The notes below the pieces were generated by a model. The model was not told the origin of the DNA. It was given only the letters and a program-made list of their open reading frames with translations, and did not search any database. Shown one piece after another: positions 30,731 through 44,163 of a DNA stretch of 59,500 nt (position 1 is its first letter; every line of letters starts with the position of its first letter). The stretch covers positions 72,015,384 through 72,074,883 of the forward strand of contig CM043944.1 of assembly GCA_014529385.2 (NCBI GenBank). Reading direction: 5' to 3'. Position numbers and translations under genes: made by a program. This DNA comes from Adiantum capillus-veneris (Eukaryota > Streptophyta > Polypodiopsida > Polypodiales > Pteridaceae).

Positions 30731-33183
30731 AGGCCTCAAGTTTGTGTGACCACATAGTCATGTGTCGAAAGATAGAGTCTCATTACATGCAGAAGCTCTG
30801 GGTTTAGAATTTGAGTAGCAAACCATGCCAAAGTGAAGTGTTTGGGGCTGATTAAGAATTTGGAAGTTGAAGTCGTTAATGTGAAGGTTATAGTGAACTA
30901 TCATCTTATGCCAGCTGACCTGTGAGATTTTCCTCTCATTTTGGGACGACCTTGGTTGAGAGCTATTGGTGCTGTGTATGTTTGGCGCAAGGGCACAATC
31001 TGTGTGTATGTTAGAAAGTGTGAAAAGAGGGTTTTTGATATAAATATCAAGCAACCTTTGGCACTAGAAGATGTGAGTAAGAATGATGAATCCAAAGTTA
31101 CTAGTGAAGACAGTTTTGAAGATTCAGAAAGTAGCTCTGCTTCCAGTTCCAATGATGAGGGTGAAGTATAATTCTTGTTGTTGGATGAGGGAAAGAGGGG
31201 AGTGGGTGAAATGTTGCAAGTGTCAGGGAATATAATTGCTTCAAGCCGTTTAGAGCAACTTGAAGAATTGATGCAACCTAAGCAGGAATTGCCAGTGAAG
31301 AAAGAGTTAATTCAAAATATGATGAGTATTGATTCGACACAAGGATAAAGAAGGGAGTACTTAACAATGTTGGATAGGTTTCCATATCTTTTCATCACTT
31401 CATATCAAGAAACAAGGGTTTTTTTTTGGGATCCTATGAAGATCGAGCTAGTTGAAGGGGCAAAGCCAATACGACAGAAATTAAGAAGGATGGGTAAGGA
31501 GCAAATGAATGCTTTAAAGGAAGAAGTGGATAAACTTTTGGGTGTAGGGTTCATTGTGCCAGTGGACAATGGTAAATGGGTGAGTCTTGTAGTGGTCACT
31601 CCAAAGAAATATGGGCGTTGGAGAGTTTGCGTTGATTACAAGCCATTAAATGCAGTGACTAAGAAAGGTCCTTACCCTTTGCCTTTCATTGATCAACTTT
31701 TAGATGTAGTGGCTGGCTTTGAAAGATATAGTGTTTGTGATGGTTATTTAGGATATTTTCAGCTTATCATTGCTCCTAAAAACAAAAAAAAGACTACTTT
31801 TATCACACCATGGGGTTGTTTTTTCTTTTTCTACCTTCCCTTTGGGTTGATAAATGAGCATGGAGCTTTTGAAAGAAAAGTGCATTGGGTCCTTACCCTG
31901 TTACTTGGAAAGTTTGTCAAAGGATTCATAGATGATTTTTGTGTATACAATTCAAGAAAAGTGCATGTTTAAAAGCTTGAAATGACTTTTGCAAGGTATG
32001 ATGAATGCGGAGGTCAATTCATGAACCCTAAAAAATGTCATTTGGCACAGCCAAGAGTGAAGCTTCTTGGACATGTGATTTTAGAAAATGGGATTGAAGC
32101 AGATCCACAGAAAGTGGAGGCTTTGTTGTTGCTATCATCTCCAAAAGATACCAGACAGTTGGCCACTTTCATATAGAAGGTTAAATATCTATCTCTTTTC
32201 ATATCTTTGGCATCGCAACTATTGTATCCATTGCAGTAAGCAGTTAAGAATGATCCCTTGGAGTGGTCTCATGACTCTAATGATGTTTTTGCCCGTGTCA
32301 AAGAAGATTTGAGTACACTACCCATTATGCAAGCTCCTAACTGGGAAAAGGAGTTTTATGCTAACCCATGAGTGGGAGATGATGCCATTGGGGCTATGTT
32401 GTTGCAAAAGGGGAAGGAATCTCAGTATATGAAGCCTGTTCATTATGTTAGCAGAATGAAAACTCCTCATGAAAGAGATTTCTTTGAAATTGAATTGGTG
32501 ATGACTAGTATGGTCTATGCTTGCAGACGATTGAAGCATTACTTGTTGCAAAAGTCGTTCACTTTTCTTACCAGTTACTCATTGCTTCCTTAGCTGTACA
32601 ATAATTCAAATATATCAAAAACAGTGATGAAATGAGTTAGTGAACTTTAGGAGTTTCAGTTCACCTTTCTAGTGGAAGAGAGTACTCGGGCTACCCTGGC
32701 AGATTTACTCACTTATACAGATACTCCTCTTTTGGTTAAGGAAGAGGCGGTGCGAAAGAAGAAAGTCAAGACTCTTGCCATATCTAATGCTTCACTGTTA
32801 TATTTTGATGGCTCTTATCGAAGAAGTCATGATGCTGCTTGGGGAGGAATTGTCATTTATGATGCACAAGGAGAACTTGTAAGAAAACAAGGGCTGAAAC
32901 TTGATGTAGAAAGTAACAATGAAGCAGAGTACATTGCTCTTGAAGGTGGTTTGCACATCTGTTTACAGTTGTGGATTAGACGCTTACAGATCAAAGGAGA
33001 TGCCTTGTTGGTTGTGAAGCAAGTATTGGGAGTATGGATGAATAAGAATCCTCAACTGAAGAATTTATGTTTCGCAGTGAAGTCGTTGCTCAAAAATTTT
33101 GAAGCATGGAGTTTGCAGCATATTGAGAGGTCTCAAAATGAAGAAGCTCATGATGCTACCCAAGAAATGATCACCTTATAGTG
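30731..33183 (+). pseudogene. Tat-type gypsy pol fragment: protease end, RT, RNase H, second (archaeal-type) RNase H
   Basis: One plus-strand frame (from about 30941) runs to 33181 with no frameshift. In order: a protease tail (ILGRPWLRA-like, about 30937-30975), reverse transcriptase (RQKLRRM, WRVCVDYKPLN, then FIDDF in place of YVDD at about 31930; LLGHVILENGIEADP), the gypsy RNase H (GDDAIGAML.., FEIELVMTSMVYA), and a second RNase H (LYFDGSYRRSHDAAWGG, ESNNEAEYIAL, HIERSQNEEAHD). The double RNase H is known from Tat-lineage gypsy elements. In-frame stops include TAA 31169, 31346 and 31970, TAG 32174, 32591 and 32648, and TGA 32369 and 32633. Family consensus (MKWV.ELQEF) implies TGG-to-TGA and CAG-to-TAG at the last two. 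The element is dead. Confidence 0.8.
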
Positions 33184-33945
33184 GCACTACAAGAAAATCC
33201 TGTGCAAACCTGTGTTTTTTGAACTCCTTGCGTATCTTTGGTAGTGGATGATCACATAAACTATCTTTGTTCCTAACATGATCAACACATACAATCAAGA
33301 ATTGAACCACTTTCTTACCATCTCCGCTTCGAACCCTGGCATAGGCTGAGCCATCCGATCCAGCACCTTGATTTCCATCCACATAGCCGTAATGTAGGGT
33401 TGTCCCAAAATCAATGGATAGGAGGAATGCTCCTGTATAAAGAAACTTTTCTCATCACAGACATCCCCTACAATTACCTTAACATTTGCACATGCACTAT
33501 AGAGGTCGCATGGAAGCATGTTGGCAGCTTGAATCCGCCAACCGTGGTCTACATCAGTAGGAAATTTTCCCTTTTTGTGTAGGCTTTTTGCCATCAGATT
33601 TATCTCCAATCCATGATCTATTAGTGCTAAGGCCGATTCTTCAATGTCCCCAAGCTTAACAACGGTTTCAGTTGTTGCCCTTGCCCAATGAGTTTTTGAA
33701 AAGTGACTCCTAGATATAATTTCATTATCTTCCACATCATTATAATGAACATGTCTTACCTTAGGTACAATTGGGTTTGAAACCACCACATACCTCCACT
33801 CTTCTTCCTCAAGATCTGCCAAATATTCTTCATAATCATCCAAAATTTCTTCAATGTGCCAAACCATCTGGCTCTTAGCTGATTCTGGCTCCTGTTCACT
33901 TGGTATCTGTTGTTTCCTCTTGATAATATCAATGATCTCCTCAGT
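33176..33945 (-). pseudogene. Gypsy protease fragment
   Basis: The minus-strand frame 33867-33295 contains ESALALIDHGLEINLM at the retropepsin active-site position (Asp-His-Gly) and YPLILGQPYITA as the second loop. A frameshift near 33340 moves the downstream part to another frame (VRSGDGKKVVQFL). The pattern LALIDxGxEINLM is that of plant gypsy elements with a linker-rich gag-pro. It abuts a plus-strand pol fragment on one side and a chromovirus-like RT on the other, so it is a truncated remnant. Confidence 0.65.
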
Positions 33946-33949
33946 TGGG

Positions 33950-36312
33950 AGGTAAGCTTCTCTTTGAGCTTGTCAAAAGAAGTTTTCTCTTCAGAAATCC
34001 ATGAGTACTTAACGTTATTCTTTGTTAAGTCATGCAATGGTCTTGCTATTTGAGAGAATGTGTCTATGAAGCGTCTATAATATGCACACATACCAATAAA
34101 TCTTCTAAGCTCATGTAGATTCCTTAGATTAGGCCATGCTTCTATTACCTCCAACTTTGATGGATCCATATGGATACAATATTGAGAGATAATATGACCT
34201 AAGTATTGAATCTGTTAAAGGAAACATTACTCTTCTTTTGATTGATAAAAGGATTGTTCTCCCTCAAAGCTTGAAAAATCACGTGGAGATGTTTTGTGTG
34301 CTCCTCCAAGGACTTGGATTAGATGATGATATCATTAATCAGTGAATTTGTGGTAGAGTCTAGAGTTTTATCCATTAAACAATTGAATGTGGTCAGTGCA
34401 TTAGTCAAGACAAAAGGCATGACTAGATATTCATAAAGACCAAATGTTGTACGAAACGCGGTCTTTACGATATCTTCATTCACTATCCTTATTTGATGAT
34501 ATCCACTTTTAAGGTCAATCCTATTGAAGTAGGTCAAACCTTGTAGCTTATCAAACAAATCTTCAACCCACGGTACGGGAAATCTATTTTTTATAGTGAT
34601 ATAGATTAGCCCTCGATAGTCCACACACATGCGGTATGTACCATCTTTATTTTTCACTAAAAGGACTGGAGAACAAAAGGGAGAGGAGCTAGGACTCACC
34701 ATCCTTTTCTACCAACTGTTGTACTTGCCACATGATATCCTCTTGTTGAGCTTGGGAAACTCAATAAGGAGGCTTGTTAGGTGATGAGCTTTCTGGTAGG
34801 ACCTCAATTCGATGGTCATCATCCCCTCATTTTGGAGGTAAGTCCAAAGGGATATCATCGATAAAAACAACTTGTAATCCATTTAGAAAATTCGACAAGT
34901 CTAACTCTTCTTGATTCCTACCATATTCATTTGATAAAACATTAGGAATTTTTATAGATTGTCTGACAAAAATCATGTACGTAGAAATTGAGCTTTTCAT
35001 TGATTTATCAAAAGCAGGAGAATTTACAAGGGGTGTGGTATGACCAGGCTCATTAGCATATATGTACATGTTCTTTTTTCTATACTTGAAGTACAACCTT
35101 CTTTCAGGGAACTTTACATTAACAGCCATCCGGTCAAACCATGGTGTCCCTAAGATGACATCTTCATGCTTGAGAGGAGAGATGAAGAAGTATTATTTGT
35201 CAACATAGACTTGGACATGAAGCCTCAATTTTCCAATCAAGAGTAACTACAGCTTCTTGCCCGTTGAACACTCCATTGGCTACAACAATATTTCCCATCT
35301 CATGAGCTCGAATGCCTAATTTGGTGGCCAACTCCGTGGATATGAAATTGTGAGTAGAGCCACGGTCAAACAAGATGAAGGCATCATGATCTCTTACCTT
35401 TTCCCAAGCATAGGAGAGAGGTGATCCTTTGCAATGAGCATCCTCTTTTGGAGCTTCGATCGTTGAAGCTCTAGGAGTCTCATTGCAGGCATTTCTTTTG
35501 GGGAAGAACGGTAGCCATGTCTTTGCTTCCCACACTTGAAGCATTTGTGGTCCTTATGAAAAGCTTCTAGCTCTTCAAGAGAGAGTTTATTTTTACCTTT
35601 GTAAAAATCCCTTCTCCTTGGACAGATTGTTGTTGTTGTTGGAATTGCCTTGAGAAGAATTTTGGGCATTGTTTTTTCCCTTTGCATCATTTTTGTCTTT
35701 TCTTTCCATGGGCTTGGAATTCGTTTTAGCCCCTTATTGGAAATTGATACGCGAAGCAACCATAGTGTGTTGGATTACTTCGGTGATTGAACCAGGCAAT
35801 TGAGAGCTAATATACACGTTCATTTCTTCAGGTAATCCCATACAAAATTGTTTCTTTTTCTCGATGAATTCTATCTTTTCAAATACAGTAGCCTTGACAT
35901 GTAAATCCCAAAACTTGTCCACAAATTTGTGGATAGACTCGTTGGAGAGCAGCTTCAAACTCCGCCATTCGATAAGCACTTTGTCCGTTGCATTGCTTAC
36001 AAGGAATTGCTTCATGATGTGAAGCCCTCGTCTCTTGACACAGCATCAAATTGCTGGGATGAACAACAATACTTTGTCGGTGGAACCAAAGGTGCTATCA
36101 TAGGTAAGAAAATAGATACTCTTTCCTCCCTCTTTGAATTTCTTGAACTTTTGGGACCTTCTCCACGCAGGGTAGGATTTTCCATGTCCTCTCCTTTTGT
36201 ATTCTCTAGGAGAATATCCGCTACTTTCATCGGAAGAGGAGGAAGGTGAAGAAGAAGAAGAGGAAGAATAAGAGGGTGACCTCTTTCTTGCCTTTTTCTT
36301 CCTTTGTTTCAT
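33950..36312 (-). pseudogene. Chromovirus-like gypsy gag-protease-RT remnant
   Basis: Read on the minus strand: Ser-rich basic gag part (36312-36046), gag core (36015-35734, FVDKFWDLHVKA), zinc knuckle with one lost Cys (CFKCGKQRHGYRS, about 35530), protease with FDRGSTHNFISTELA (Asp-Arg-Gly, about 35370), linker (35129-34827), reverse transcriptase ([31 protein letters not shown]; catalytic box LINDIII, 34702-34319) and the thumb/RNase H start (LRRFIGMCAYYRRFI, 34169-33955). Frames change at least four times and the YIDD box is degraded. The wording of RT and protease is closer to Reina/CRM-type chromoviruses than to Tat. LTRs were not found. Confidence 0.75.
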
Positions 36313-39030
36313 CTCTTCCCTTTCGAAGCGACGAGGAAAAGGACTGTTAACTCTTGCTGTGAGAGTTTGTGAGGAAGCTCAAGGGTTATGAGAAGGAGCT
36401 AAGATGTAGATAACATATCTTCTAGAGCTAAAGAAGAAATGTAGCCAAAGAAGCCGCTCACTTTCCCTTACAAAACAAAATTGAAAACATCGAGATTACA
36501 ATCATATCATATCATGGGTAGGATAAAAGGGTTAATGGATGAGTTAATGATATTTAATCTTTGTTGTCCAAATAAGCTACGGATTGCTCTTTGGAACTGT
36601 AGCTTTGTGCTTACTATAATGTATATGTTTTGTCTAGCGATTGGGATTAGTTATGAGTACAAATCCTCTTGATTCATAATCAAATAACCACATTCACATC
36701 AAAAGAGAAGTTATAGTCAATAATAAGTAGTATGATGGGATCTGGTGAGAGAAGTATTTCATTGAGCCTTTCAGGACCAAATAGAAACACTATGCGTTGC
36801 TGAAAGTGAATCTTTCGACTAATCCAAATGTTGACCCTAATAGATTGCAGAGAATGGAAATGAAATAAATTGCCTCCATGTGGATTATGGTTATTCATCA
36901 ATGATATACTTAGTATGTTCAAAGATAAAGGTATGAAAGAAGTGAAAGGAGAAGAAGAAGAGAGTTTCTCTCCCAAGCCCTATTGTTGCCCTTAGGAACT
37001 AAGGATACTGCAGGGAGAGAAGTATCTGTAGCAAGGAGATTCTAGAGTTTGTGGAAGGGAATGAGTACCTAAGAGAGAGAGATGCTTGTGAAAGATGAAG
37101 ATATGGTTACTAACCGCGTGCACATAATTGTTTCTCGCAAGAAGGTTGTGCCCGTTACATTGACAAGATTGCTGCTTGAATACCTTCTAATGAAACAATT
37201 AGGACACAACAAGAGAGATGAAAGGAGGAGTAAAGATAGAATTAGAGACAGATCTAAGTGTGGTGGTGGTATTAAAGATAGATAATGAGAGATAGAGATA
37301 GAGTTAGAGACAAGTATTGGACTAAATATGCAAATGAAAGAAAAGCTAGCAACATATATCTTACATGAGAGCAATCGTCACCACCTTAATGGAGAGAGAA
37401 CATGAGGCAAGACTTCAACCTTTCTTCAAGGTAAAGTATGGCACTATGATGAATGTGTCCCTATGGAATTGAGCTATTCTCACTCACTCCTAAATTCACC
37501 CCCAATGAAGAGAAGGTTGCCCTTTTTATAGGTGAGGAAGCCATGTTTTACATAATCACTTGATTAGGATAAAGATTAGCCCAAATCAATTTTTCTTTGG
37601 ATATTTCTTAATATGGTCAATATTAGGACTCACAATATCATGAAATTCAGCATTTTTGGTCGTTGAGGCTCCGTGTGGGTGCATGATGTATGTGGGCCCC
37701 ACCTAGGCATCTTCTGTGTGGCTCCAGCGGGGGGTCCCAACTTGTGTGTCTTGTCCTTCAAGGCATCTTTGAGGTGTCACATTCACATGCTTATGTATTT
37801 TATCCTCCAAATATCTGATTTTATGGAAAAATACCTAGATTACCTCTTTTCACTAGATTCACCTGTTTACCATCTCTTCTTGCAGTGTAGTTGTGAGAGG
37901 ATTTTTCATTGTTTTCCTTGTATCTTTTGACCTGTAACTCAGATTGACATGCTTCAAAAAGAAAAATTGGCCTACTAAAAGATCTTGACTTGGTTTTGTC
38001 CTTTTCTCCTTGCCCACGCCCTTAGGTCGGGATTTGCAAATTGGGATGGTCCAAGAAGCTTTGGATTCTTCCTTCTCATAAAGTCTTCTAGTAGGCCCTT
38101 CCCTCTTGTATGTAACCAAGAAGGTATGCATTATTGAAGGGTTGTATTATTAAATAAATGTGAAAAGAATAAAATAATCTATATATGGTAGATATAGCTG
38201 AGATATTAGAAGAAATATACAAATGCTTTTCCCCCAGACAAAAAGAGGCACAATCATTGATACTTCTATTGCAGTACTTTCTAATAGTAATGTACATTTA
38301 TATTACTTCAAAGGTAAATACTAAGGTATGGTAGAAAGATTTTATTTATGCATATGAGTATTATATGAAGTATACTTATGCGTCAAAAAGTCACAAGATA
38401 AATCGTTTAATGCCTATTCCCACTATATACGTGCCATAGCACGACAACGGTTGCCTTCATTTTATTGAAGTCATTGGCGCGAGGCACGTATGTATGAGAG
38501 TGTGTACATGTGTGTGAATGATGGTGGCTATAATTTGAATATTTTCACCTTATGAACTGACTTGTGAGAGCGTTTGGTGGTGATTGTTAGAGTTAGGTGA
38601 TAATGAGGAGGAGGCCTCTCTATTTGCTTTTCTAAGAAAGGTGGTGGCCATGGTTGTACAAACCATTGAGTTCCCCTTTTATTTACTAATATATAAATTC
38701 TAATTATTTGAAAGCGGAGCCATATAAAAAGAAAGTGATGGAGGGGGGATGATTGCCAGTGGCTCCGCCGGTACTTGGGACAAAGACTTCTTACCATGCA
38801 AGATTGTCTGTTTCAAGTGAAAGCTTTCATGATATTTTTTTGTTTATTTATTTTGATCATCAAATGGCTGTTCACATGGAGTGCAGTTGAGAATTGTCGC
38901 CAAGAGGAGGGTTCCATAGAGAGAGGTAGACTGAGTTCAAAACATGACCCTCATTAGCCCTCCCCTTTAAGCTAGAGGCATTTATGCGTCTAGCTCTGTG
39001 TTTGATTCTTCTTCACTTAAGGTGGAGGAG
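36313..39030. other. 2.7 kb without recognisable genes
   Basis: Only short, overlapping open frames occur on both strands and none shows a known motif. It contains some purine-rich stretches (36900-37080, 37190-37330). It may include degraded LTRs of the gypsy remnants on either side, but I found no paired terminal repeats. Confidence 0.4.
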
Positions 39031-39039
39031 TCTACCTCT

Positions 39040-41630
39040 TCAAGAATATCCATCATTGGTGCTTGATCAAACCTCAAAAATTAATGCTTCAGCCTCTAAC
39101 CACTGACACGTGTTTTGTGAAGACTACCATCTGTGTCCATTAGTTAGTAACTACCATTATTATAGTGTTTCCTAATGACAAATGGCCCCTCCAATCTAGG
39201 CAAAAACTTCTTATCCTTCCTAGCGTCAAACCTGTTATCATACCTTACGACCGACATACCTTTTTTGAGACCTTTTTCCTTACGATCCTTGTTGAAGGTA
39301 AGGTGTTGTTGCTCTACCTGTGTTGCATAGTAGTTGATAGCCTCTTCTCTCTCTAGTTGAAGCCTCTCTAGGTCAAGATTGTGGTTGTGGAGACGAGAAT
39401 TAGGGAATTCCATATGCCTATCAAGCACTCTAAGAAGGGAGTTGAGTGTCGTCGTGATACTCCCAGCTTCTCCATAGTTCTCCTACTAGGTCTCCTCTTA
39501 AACCTGGTCCCCTATCAAAAGTTATTTCAAGAGGAGTGACAAAATGGCAACAAATGTTTTCAAATACCAACTTAGCCACTTCCTTAGCTATAATCTGAGT
39601 GGTAGCTACTACTTCAACCTACCTAGTCATGTAGTCGATGCCCATTATGATGTACACTTTACCTGATTCGAACCTGGAAAAGGCCCAATTACATCAATTC
39701 CCCGTTTCTCAAATGGTCCATAAGAGATTATAGGAGTTTGTGGATTATATGTAAGCCTTGTATCCCTTGCCTTCTGACATTCCTTGCATGTTTTACACCA
39801 ATGGTGCACATATCTCTATAAACCAGGCCACACAAACCCGTCTTGTAGTATCTTTCTACTAGTGATTTCAAGTGCAAATTTCCCTCCACAAACACCATCA
39901 TGACATCTTGAAATGATTTTAATGATCTCTCTAGAAAGAGCTACATGCCTTATAAGAATTTGATCCTTACCCTTGCAATAGAGGTTGTCATTGATAAGGC
40001 GGTATTTTGTTGCCTTGCGCACAAGCCACAGCTTTTGGCCTTTAGTGAGATCTTTAGGACAATCTCCTATGTCCAAGAAACTAATGATGTCATCCATAGC
40101 ATCGCTACCTTGGAAGAGAGGTATCTTCAACTTGATCACACCCACTGGAACATCTTGTAGCTTTTCTCTAGCTAAAGCATCTGCTTCTTGATTTTGTGCT
40201 CAAGGGATATGATGTAATTGTATGGCTAGAAACTTCCTTAAACGTGTCTTTACTTGGCTTAAATGGCCTAGAAATCTATGATTTTTACAAGCCCAAGTTC
40301 CTTGTATTTGATTTATTAAAAGCATGGCATCACCAATACATTTATTTGTTGAATACCTTGTGACACACACCACTCTAACCCAAGGGTTACAGCTGTATAT
40401 TCTGCGTCATTGTTGGAGTGATAATCCAAGATATGTCCAATGGAGAAAACTTTCTCCCCTTGCTCGTTAACGATGACAATGCCAGCTACAGCTTTGTCCA
40501 CTGTCCTTTTGTAGGCTCCATGAAAGAAAGGAGAGTGAGCCCTTTCTAACTTGGGGATCTCCAGCACAGGTGTTGCTTCTTTACCACTTGACGTGATTTT
40601 CAGTTTCTTTTTATAGTGAGAATGAGTGATAATTACCCCTAGACTAGCTCTTGTGGAGCTCTCCACTTGCATTGTGTAATCCAACTCTTCAACCTTGTGA
40701 GCCACTCGGAAATACTAGAAGAAACATCCATGTGCTACATCACATAAGGAAACACCTCTTCCATTGTTAAGACTACGAACGGCCTAGATAGTAAACAAGA
40801 GCAAACTTGGTGGTAGAAAAAATTAGTGCAAGAATCACCATGTTCTCCACGGCTATGTATCCCTTGTCTGATGGAGTCATCATGCGACTAGAAAAGTAGA
40901 TAGGATGCATAAAAGAAGTTTGAGGATACTCTTGCATTAATACAGCCCCAAGTGTGTCATTTCCCACACTAGGATTAACATATAATGGCTCATCCCATTT
41001 TGGAGATGCAATGGTGGGTAGTGAGGCTAAGATTTTCTATACCTATGTGAATTGTTGCTCATTCTCTTCACTCCAAGTGAAGATCTCCTGATGGGTAACT
41101 TGTTGTAAGGGAAGAACCACTTGGGAGAGCAAGTGAATGAACCTACTCAAATACCGTACCTTTTGAAGGAATGAGACCAATTGTTTGGCCGTCATAGATA
41201 AGGGTAAAGATACCAAAGCTTGAACTTTCCTCGGGTCATCTTCAATACCTTTGGCTGAGATTACATGGCCAAGGAGAGTGACTTTGCTTTCACCAATGCG
41301 GCACTTTTCTACATTGAGTTGGCCACCTAAAGCCTGCAGCCTAGCTAGACCTTCATGACTTTCTCCAAATGAAGAGAGCGAGAGATATAGATACAAAAGT
41401 CATCAATAAAAACACGAATTGATTTGCCAAAGAATGGTTGAAAAACAAATGTCACCTAGCGTTGAAAAGTGGCTAGAGCATTGGTGAGACCAAAAGGCAT
41501 AAGTGTGTACGCAAAACATCCCCATGGTGTAATGAAGGTTTTCTTCTTTTGATCTTCTTTAGTGATGATAATTTGGAAATAGACTGAATAGCCATCACAT
41601 ACAGTGTACATTGTTTGGACTGATTTTCTC
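39040..41630 (-). pseudogene. Tat-type gypsy pol remnant: RT, RNase H, archaeal-type RNase H, integrase
   Basis: On the minus strand: RT palm piece (TFITPWGCFAYTLMPFGLTN and FIDDF, about 41560-41400), RT thumb (LLGHVISAKGIEDDPRKV, 41396-41043), gypsy RNase H (NDTLGAVLMQEYPQ, SSRMMTPSDKGY, 40967-40773), second RNase H (GAYKRTVDKAVAGIVIV, NNDAEYTAV, 40705-40316), integrase zinc-binding region (CHDGVCGGKFALEITSRKIL, then HWCKTCKECQKARD, about 39930-39770), and integrase C-terminus (REEAINYYATQVEQQ, FLPRLEGPFVIRKHYNNGSY, 39428-39144). Most blocks share one frame, with stops and at least one shift. It lies in opposite orientation to the related fragment at 30731-33183. Confidence 0.8.
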
Positions 41631-41639
41631 AAGACTTAG

Positions 41640-42060
41640 GTTCACCGAAGGCGATGTCCACAGTGGCTCTACATCGAAAATTTTTCCACACACGCCTCAG
41701 GGATACTTTGAGCTTGAGGATAAGCCCATGTTTGGCATGGTTGACGAGTTATTGGCTCATGAAGGCAACATGTGCGAGGAAGATTGTCGACCATGCACTC
41801 AACAGGTAGCCGTAGTGGAGGACAGATTATTGACGAGTTCCCAAACACCCATCTACGATGGTACAAGGTGGAAAATATTGATGTCTACCTTGAGGCCCTC
41901 ATTGAGGAGTTGGAGGAGCTATGGATATGCATCCCCATTGTAGATCTCTCACTTTCAAAGGAGAGGAAAGAAGCCATTATGAAGGGAATCCTTATGTGGA
42001 CTACACACGACTACCCTGGGCTTGGAGATATTTTTGGTATGTTATTTCCATACTCCCCTC
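41640..42060 (+). pseudogene. CACTA transposase (TNP2) fragment
   Basis: The frame around 41850-42040 encodes VENIDVYLEALIEELEELW followed by MKGILMWTTHDYPGL. This aligns by eye with the transposase in the large CACTA element in this window (GNMDVYLRPLLEELQQLW and IRGILMWTMHDYPGL, about 58315-58175 on the minus strand). Only this core piece is present. It is wedged between the Tat pol remnant and the copia remnant, and ends near a splice-like TGTGTGCAG at 42106-42114. Confidence 0.7.
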
Positions 42061-42104
42061 TAGTCACCATTTATAATTTGAAGCTCATATCCAATGATGT
42101 GAAA

Positions 42105-44163
42105 TGTGTGCAGGGTTGTCCACTTTACGAAAGAATCGCACTATTCTCAATGCTGTAAGATGTATGCTGATTCATTCTGGCTTATCTCGTGTTTTCTGGG
42201 CTGAAGCTACTTTGAAAACAACATTTATTCAGAATAAGCTTCCTACTACTGCACCCTCTGGTAAGATACCCATCACAACATGGACAGGTGCCATTCCTTC
42301 TGTATCTCATTTTCAAACCTTTGGATGCATTGGTTATATTCATGTTCCCAATGGTCCATGGATGATTCTGATGATACTAAATCATTGCTTCAGGCTTTTC
42401 CATTTCTTTTAGAAGATGAAACTCTTCCTGTAGAGAAAATTTCCTCTTCACAACCATCCATTCCAAATGTTGCCAATGATGATATTGATATTTTTGTTGA
42501 TCTGCCTATTGATTTTGAACATGGCTCATGTCATGTTTATGATAACGATATTGCTAATAATGATTTTTCTACTTCTGAAGATCCCGTTAATACTTATGAT
42601 GAAGCTATCTCTTCACCACAAAAGGATCAATGGCAAGAGGCTATGGAAGCAGAGTACGATTCTCTTATCTCTAAAGGTACATGGATACTAACTGAATTAC
42701 CTCCTGGTCGTACAACTATTAAATGTAAGTGGGTGTATAAGACAAAAGTAAAAGCAGATGGATCTTTTGACAAGTTCAAGGCGTGTTTAGTTGCAAAAGG
42801 TTACTCCCAAGTAGTTGGTGTTGATTATCAAGAGACTTTTTCACCAGTTGTTCGCATTACAAGTGTTCGAGTTTTATTGGCATTTGCTGTTCAATTTGAT
42901 TTAGAAGCTCATCAAATGGATGTGCGAACTTCTTTTCTTAATAGTGACTTGGAAGAGGAAATTTATATGGAACAACCAGAAGGGTTTGTTATTCCAGGTA
43001 AAGAAGACCTTGTTGCTCAACTCCATAAGGCACTATATGGTCTCAAACAAGCTTCGTGAGCTTGGTATACAAAATTTGATCTTTTTCTCACCTCTAAAGG
43101 ATTCATCTCTTACTCGTCAGACCCCAACTTATACATAAAACGCCAAGGTAGCAGTTTTGTCATTCTTGCTCTTTATGTGGATGATACCATCCTTGTTTCC
43201 AATGATTTGGGATTTCTTCAGCAAGTGAAAAAGTTATTGTCTTCTGCATTCGATATGGTGGATCTTGGAGAGATTCACTCTTGTCCTGGCATTCAAATCC
43301 AACGAAACCGTACAAAAGGTATTTTATTCCTTCGAAAGTCAAAGTTTATTGCAGATACTATTCAAAAATTTGGTATGGAATCTGCACATTCAGCCAACAC
43401 ACCTTGTCTTGCGAGCTCTATGAAGAATACTTCTGACAATGGCGGTCAACTTGTCACAAATCAACCTTATGCTAACTTGATTGGATGTCTTTAGTTTGTT
43501 GGCATGAACACTCATCCTGATATTCTGTTTGCTGCTAATTATCTTGGACAACATCTTGCATGTCCTTCTCTTAAGCATTGGTCTGCTGCAAAGCGTGTAT
43601 TAAAATACTTGAAAGGCACTACAGATTTTGGTTTAGTCTATCAACGACAACTCACATCGGATTCTATGCAATCTCTTTCTCCTTTGGGTTACACAGATGT
43701 AGACTGAGCAAGCTCACATTTATCTATGCGATCTACTAGTGGAAATTGCTTCTTTATAAATGGTTGTCTTGTTTCTTGGACCAGCAAGAAACAACGTTGT
43801 GTTGCAGTTTCTACGACTGAGTCAGAATATGTAGCGGTATCACTTGCAGCTCGTGAGTTGATTTGTCTTCGACAAATGCTGGTTGATATTGGTCACTCTC
43901 CTCTTTCTAGCACACCCTTGCGGTGTGACAACCAAAGTGCTATTAGTCTTGCAAAAGACTATGTTCAACATAATAAGTCAAAGCACATTGCTGTCCATTA
44001 TCATTATGTCAGGTATGAAGTACGCAAAGGAACCATTATGGTTGAACACTGTCCAAGTGACCAGATGATTGCAGACATTTTGACCAAAGGCCTCAATGAG
44101 TCACGTTTCATCCTCTTGCGTTTGGAGCTTGGAGTTGCTTCGGCCTCACTCTTTCTAGATTAG
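42105..44163 (+). pseudogene. Ty1/copia integrase end, reverse transcriptase and RNase H
   Basis: The integrase C-terminal side is in one frame (42104-42412: HSGLSRVFWAEA, SVSHFQTFGCIGYIHV). Reverse transcriptase and RNase H follow in another (42280 onward), which implies one frameshift near 42350. The RT has KCKWVYKTKVKADGSFDKFK, DYQETFSPVV, HQMDVRTSFLNS and ALYVDDTILVS, with YVDD intact at about 43176. RNase H shows STSGNCFFINGCLVSW and STTESEYVA, then DNQSAISLA and KHIAVHYH. In-frame stops are TGA at about 43057 (CGA in the family), TAG 43492-43494 (CAG) and TGA at about 43708 (TGG). No gag or protease remains; the 5' half is lost. Confidence 0.85.

Noticed and set aside
36481-38957. Short frames between the gypsy remnants
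   Set aside because: None exceeds about 100 codons with any family feature.
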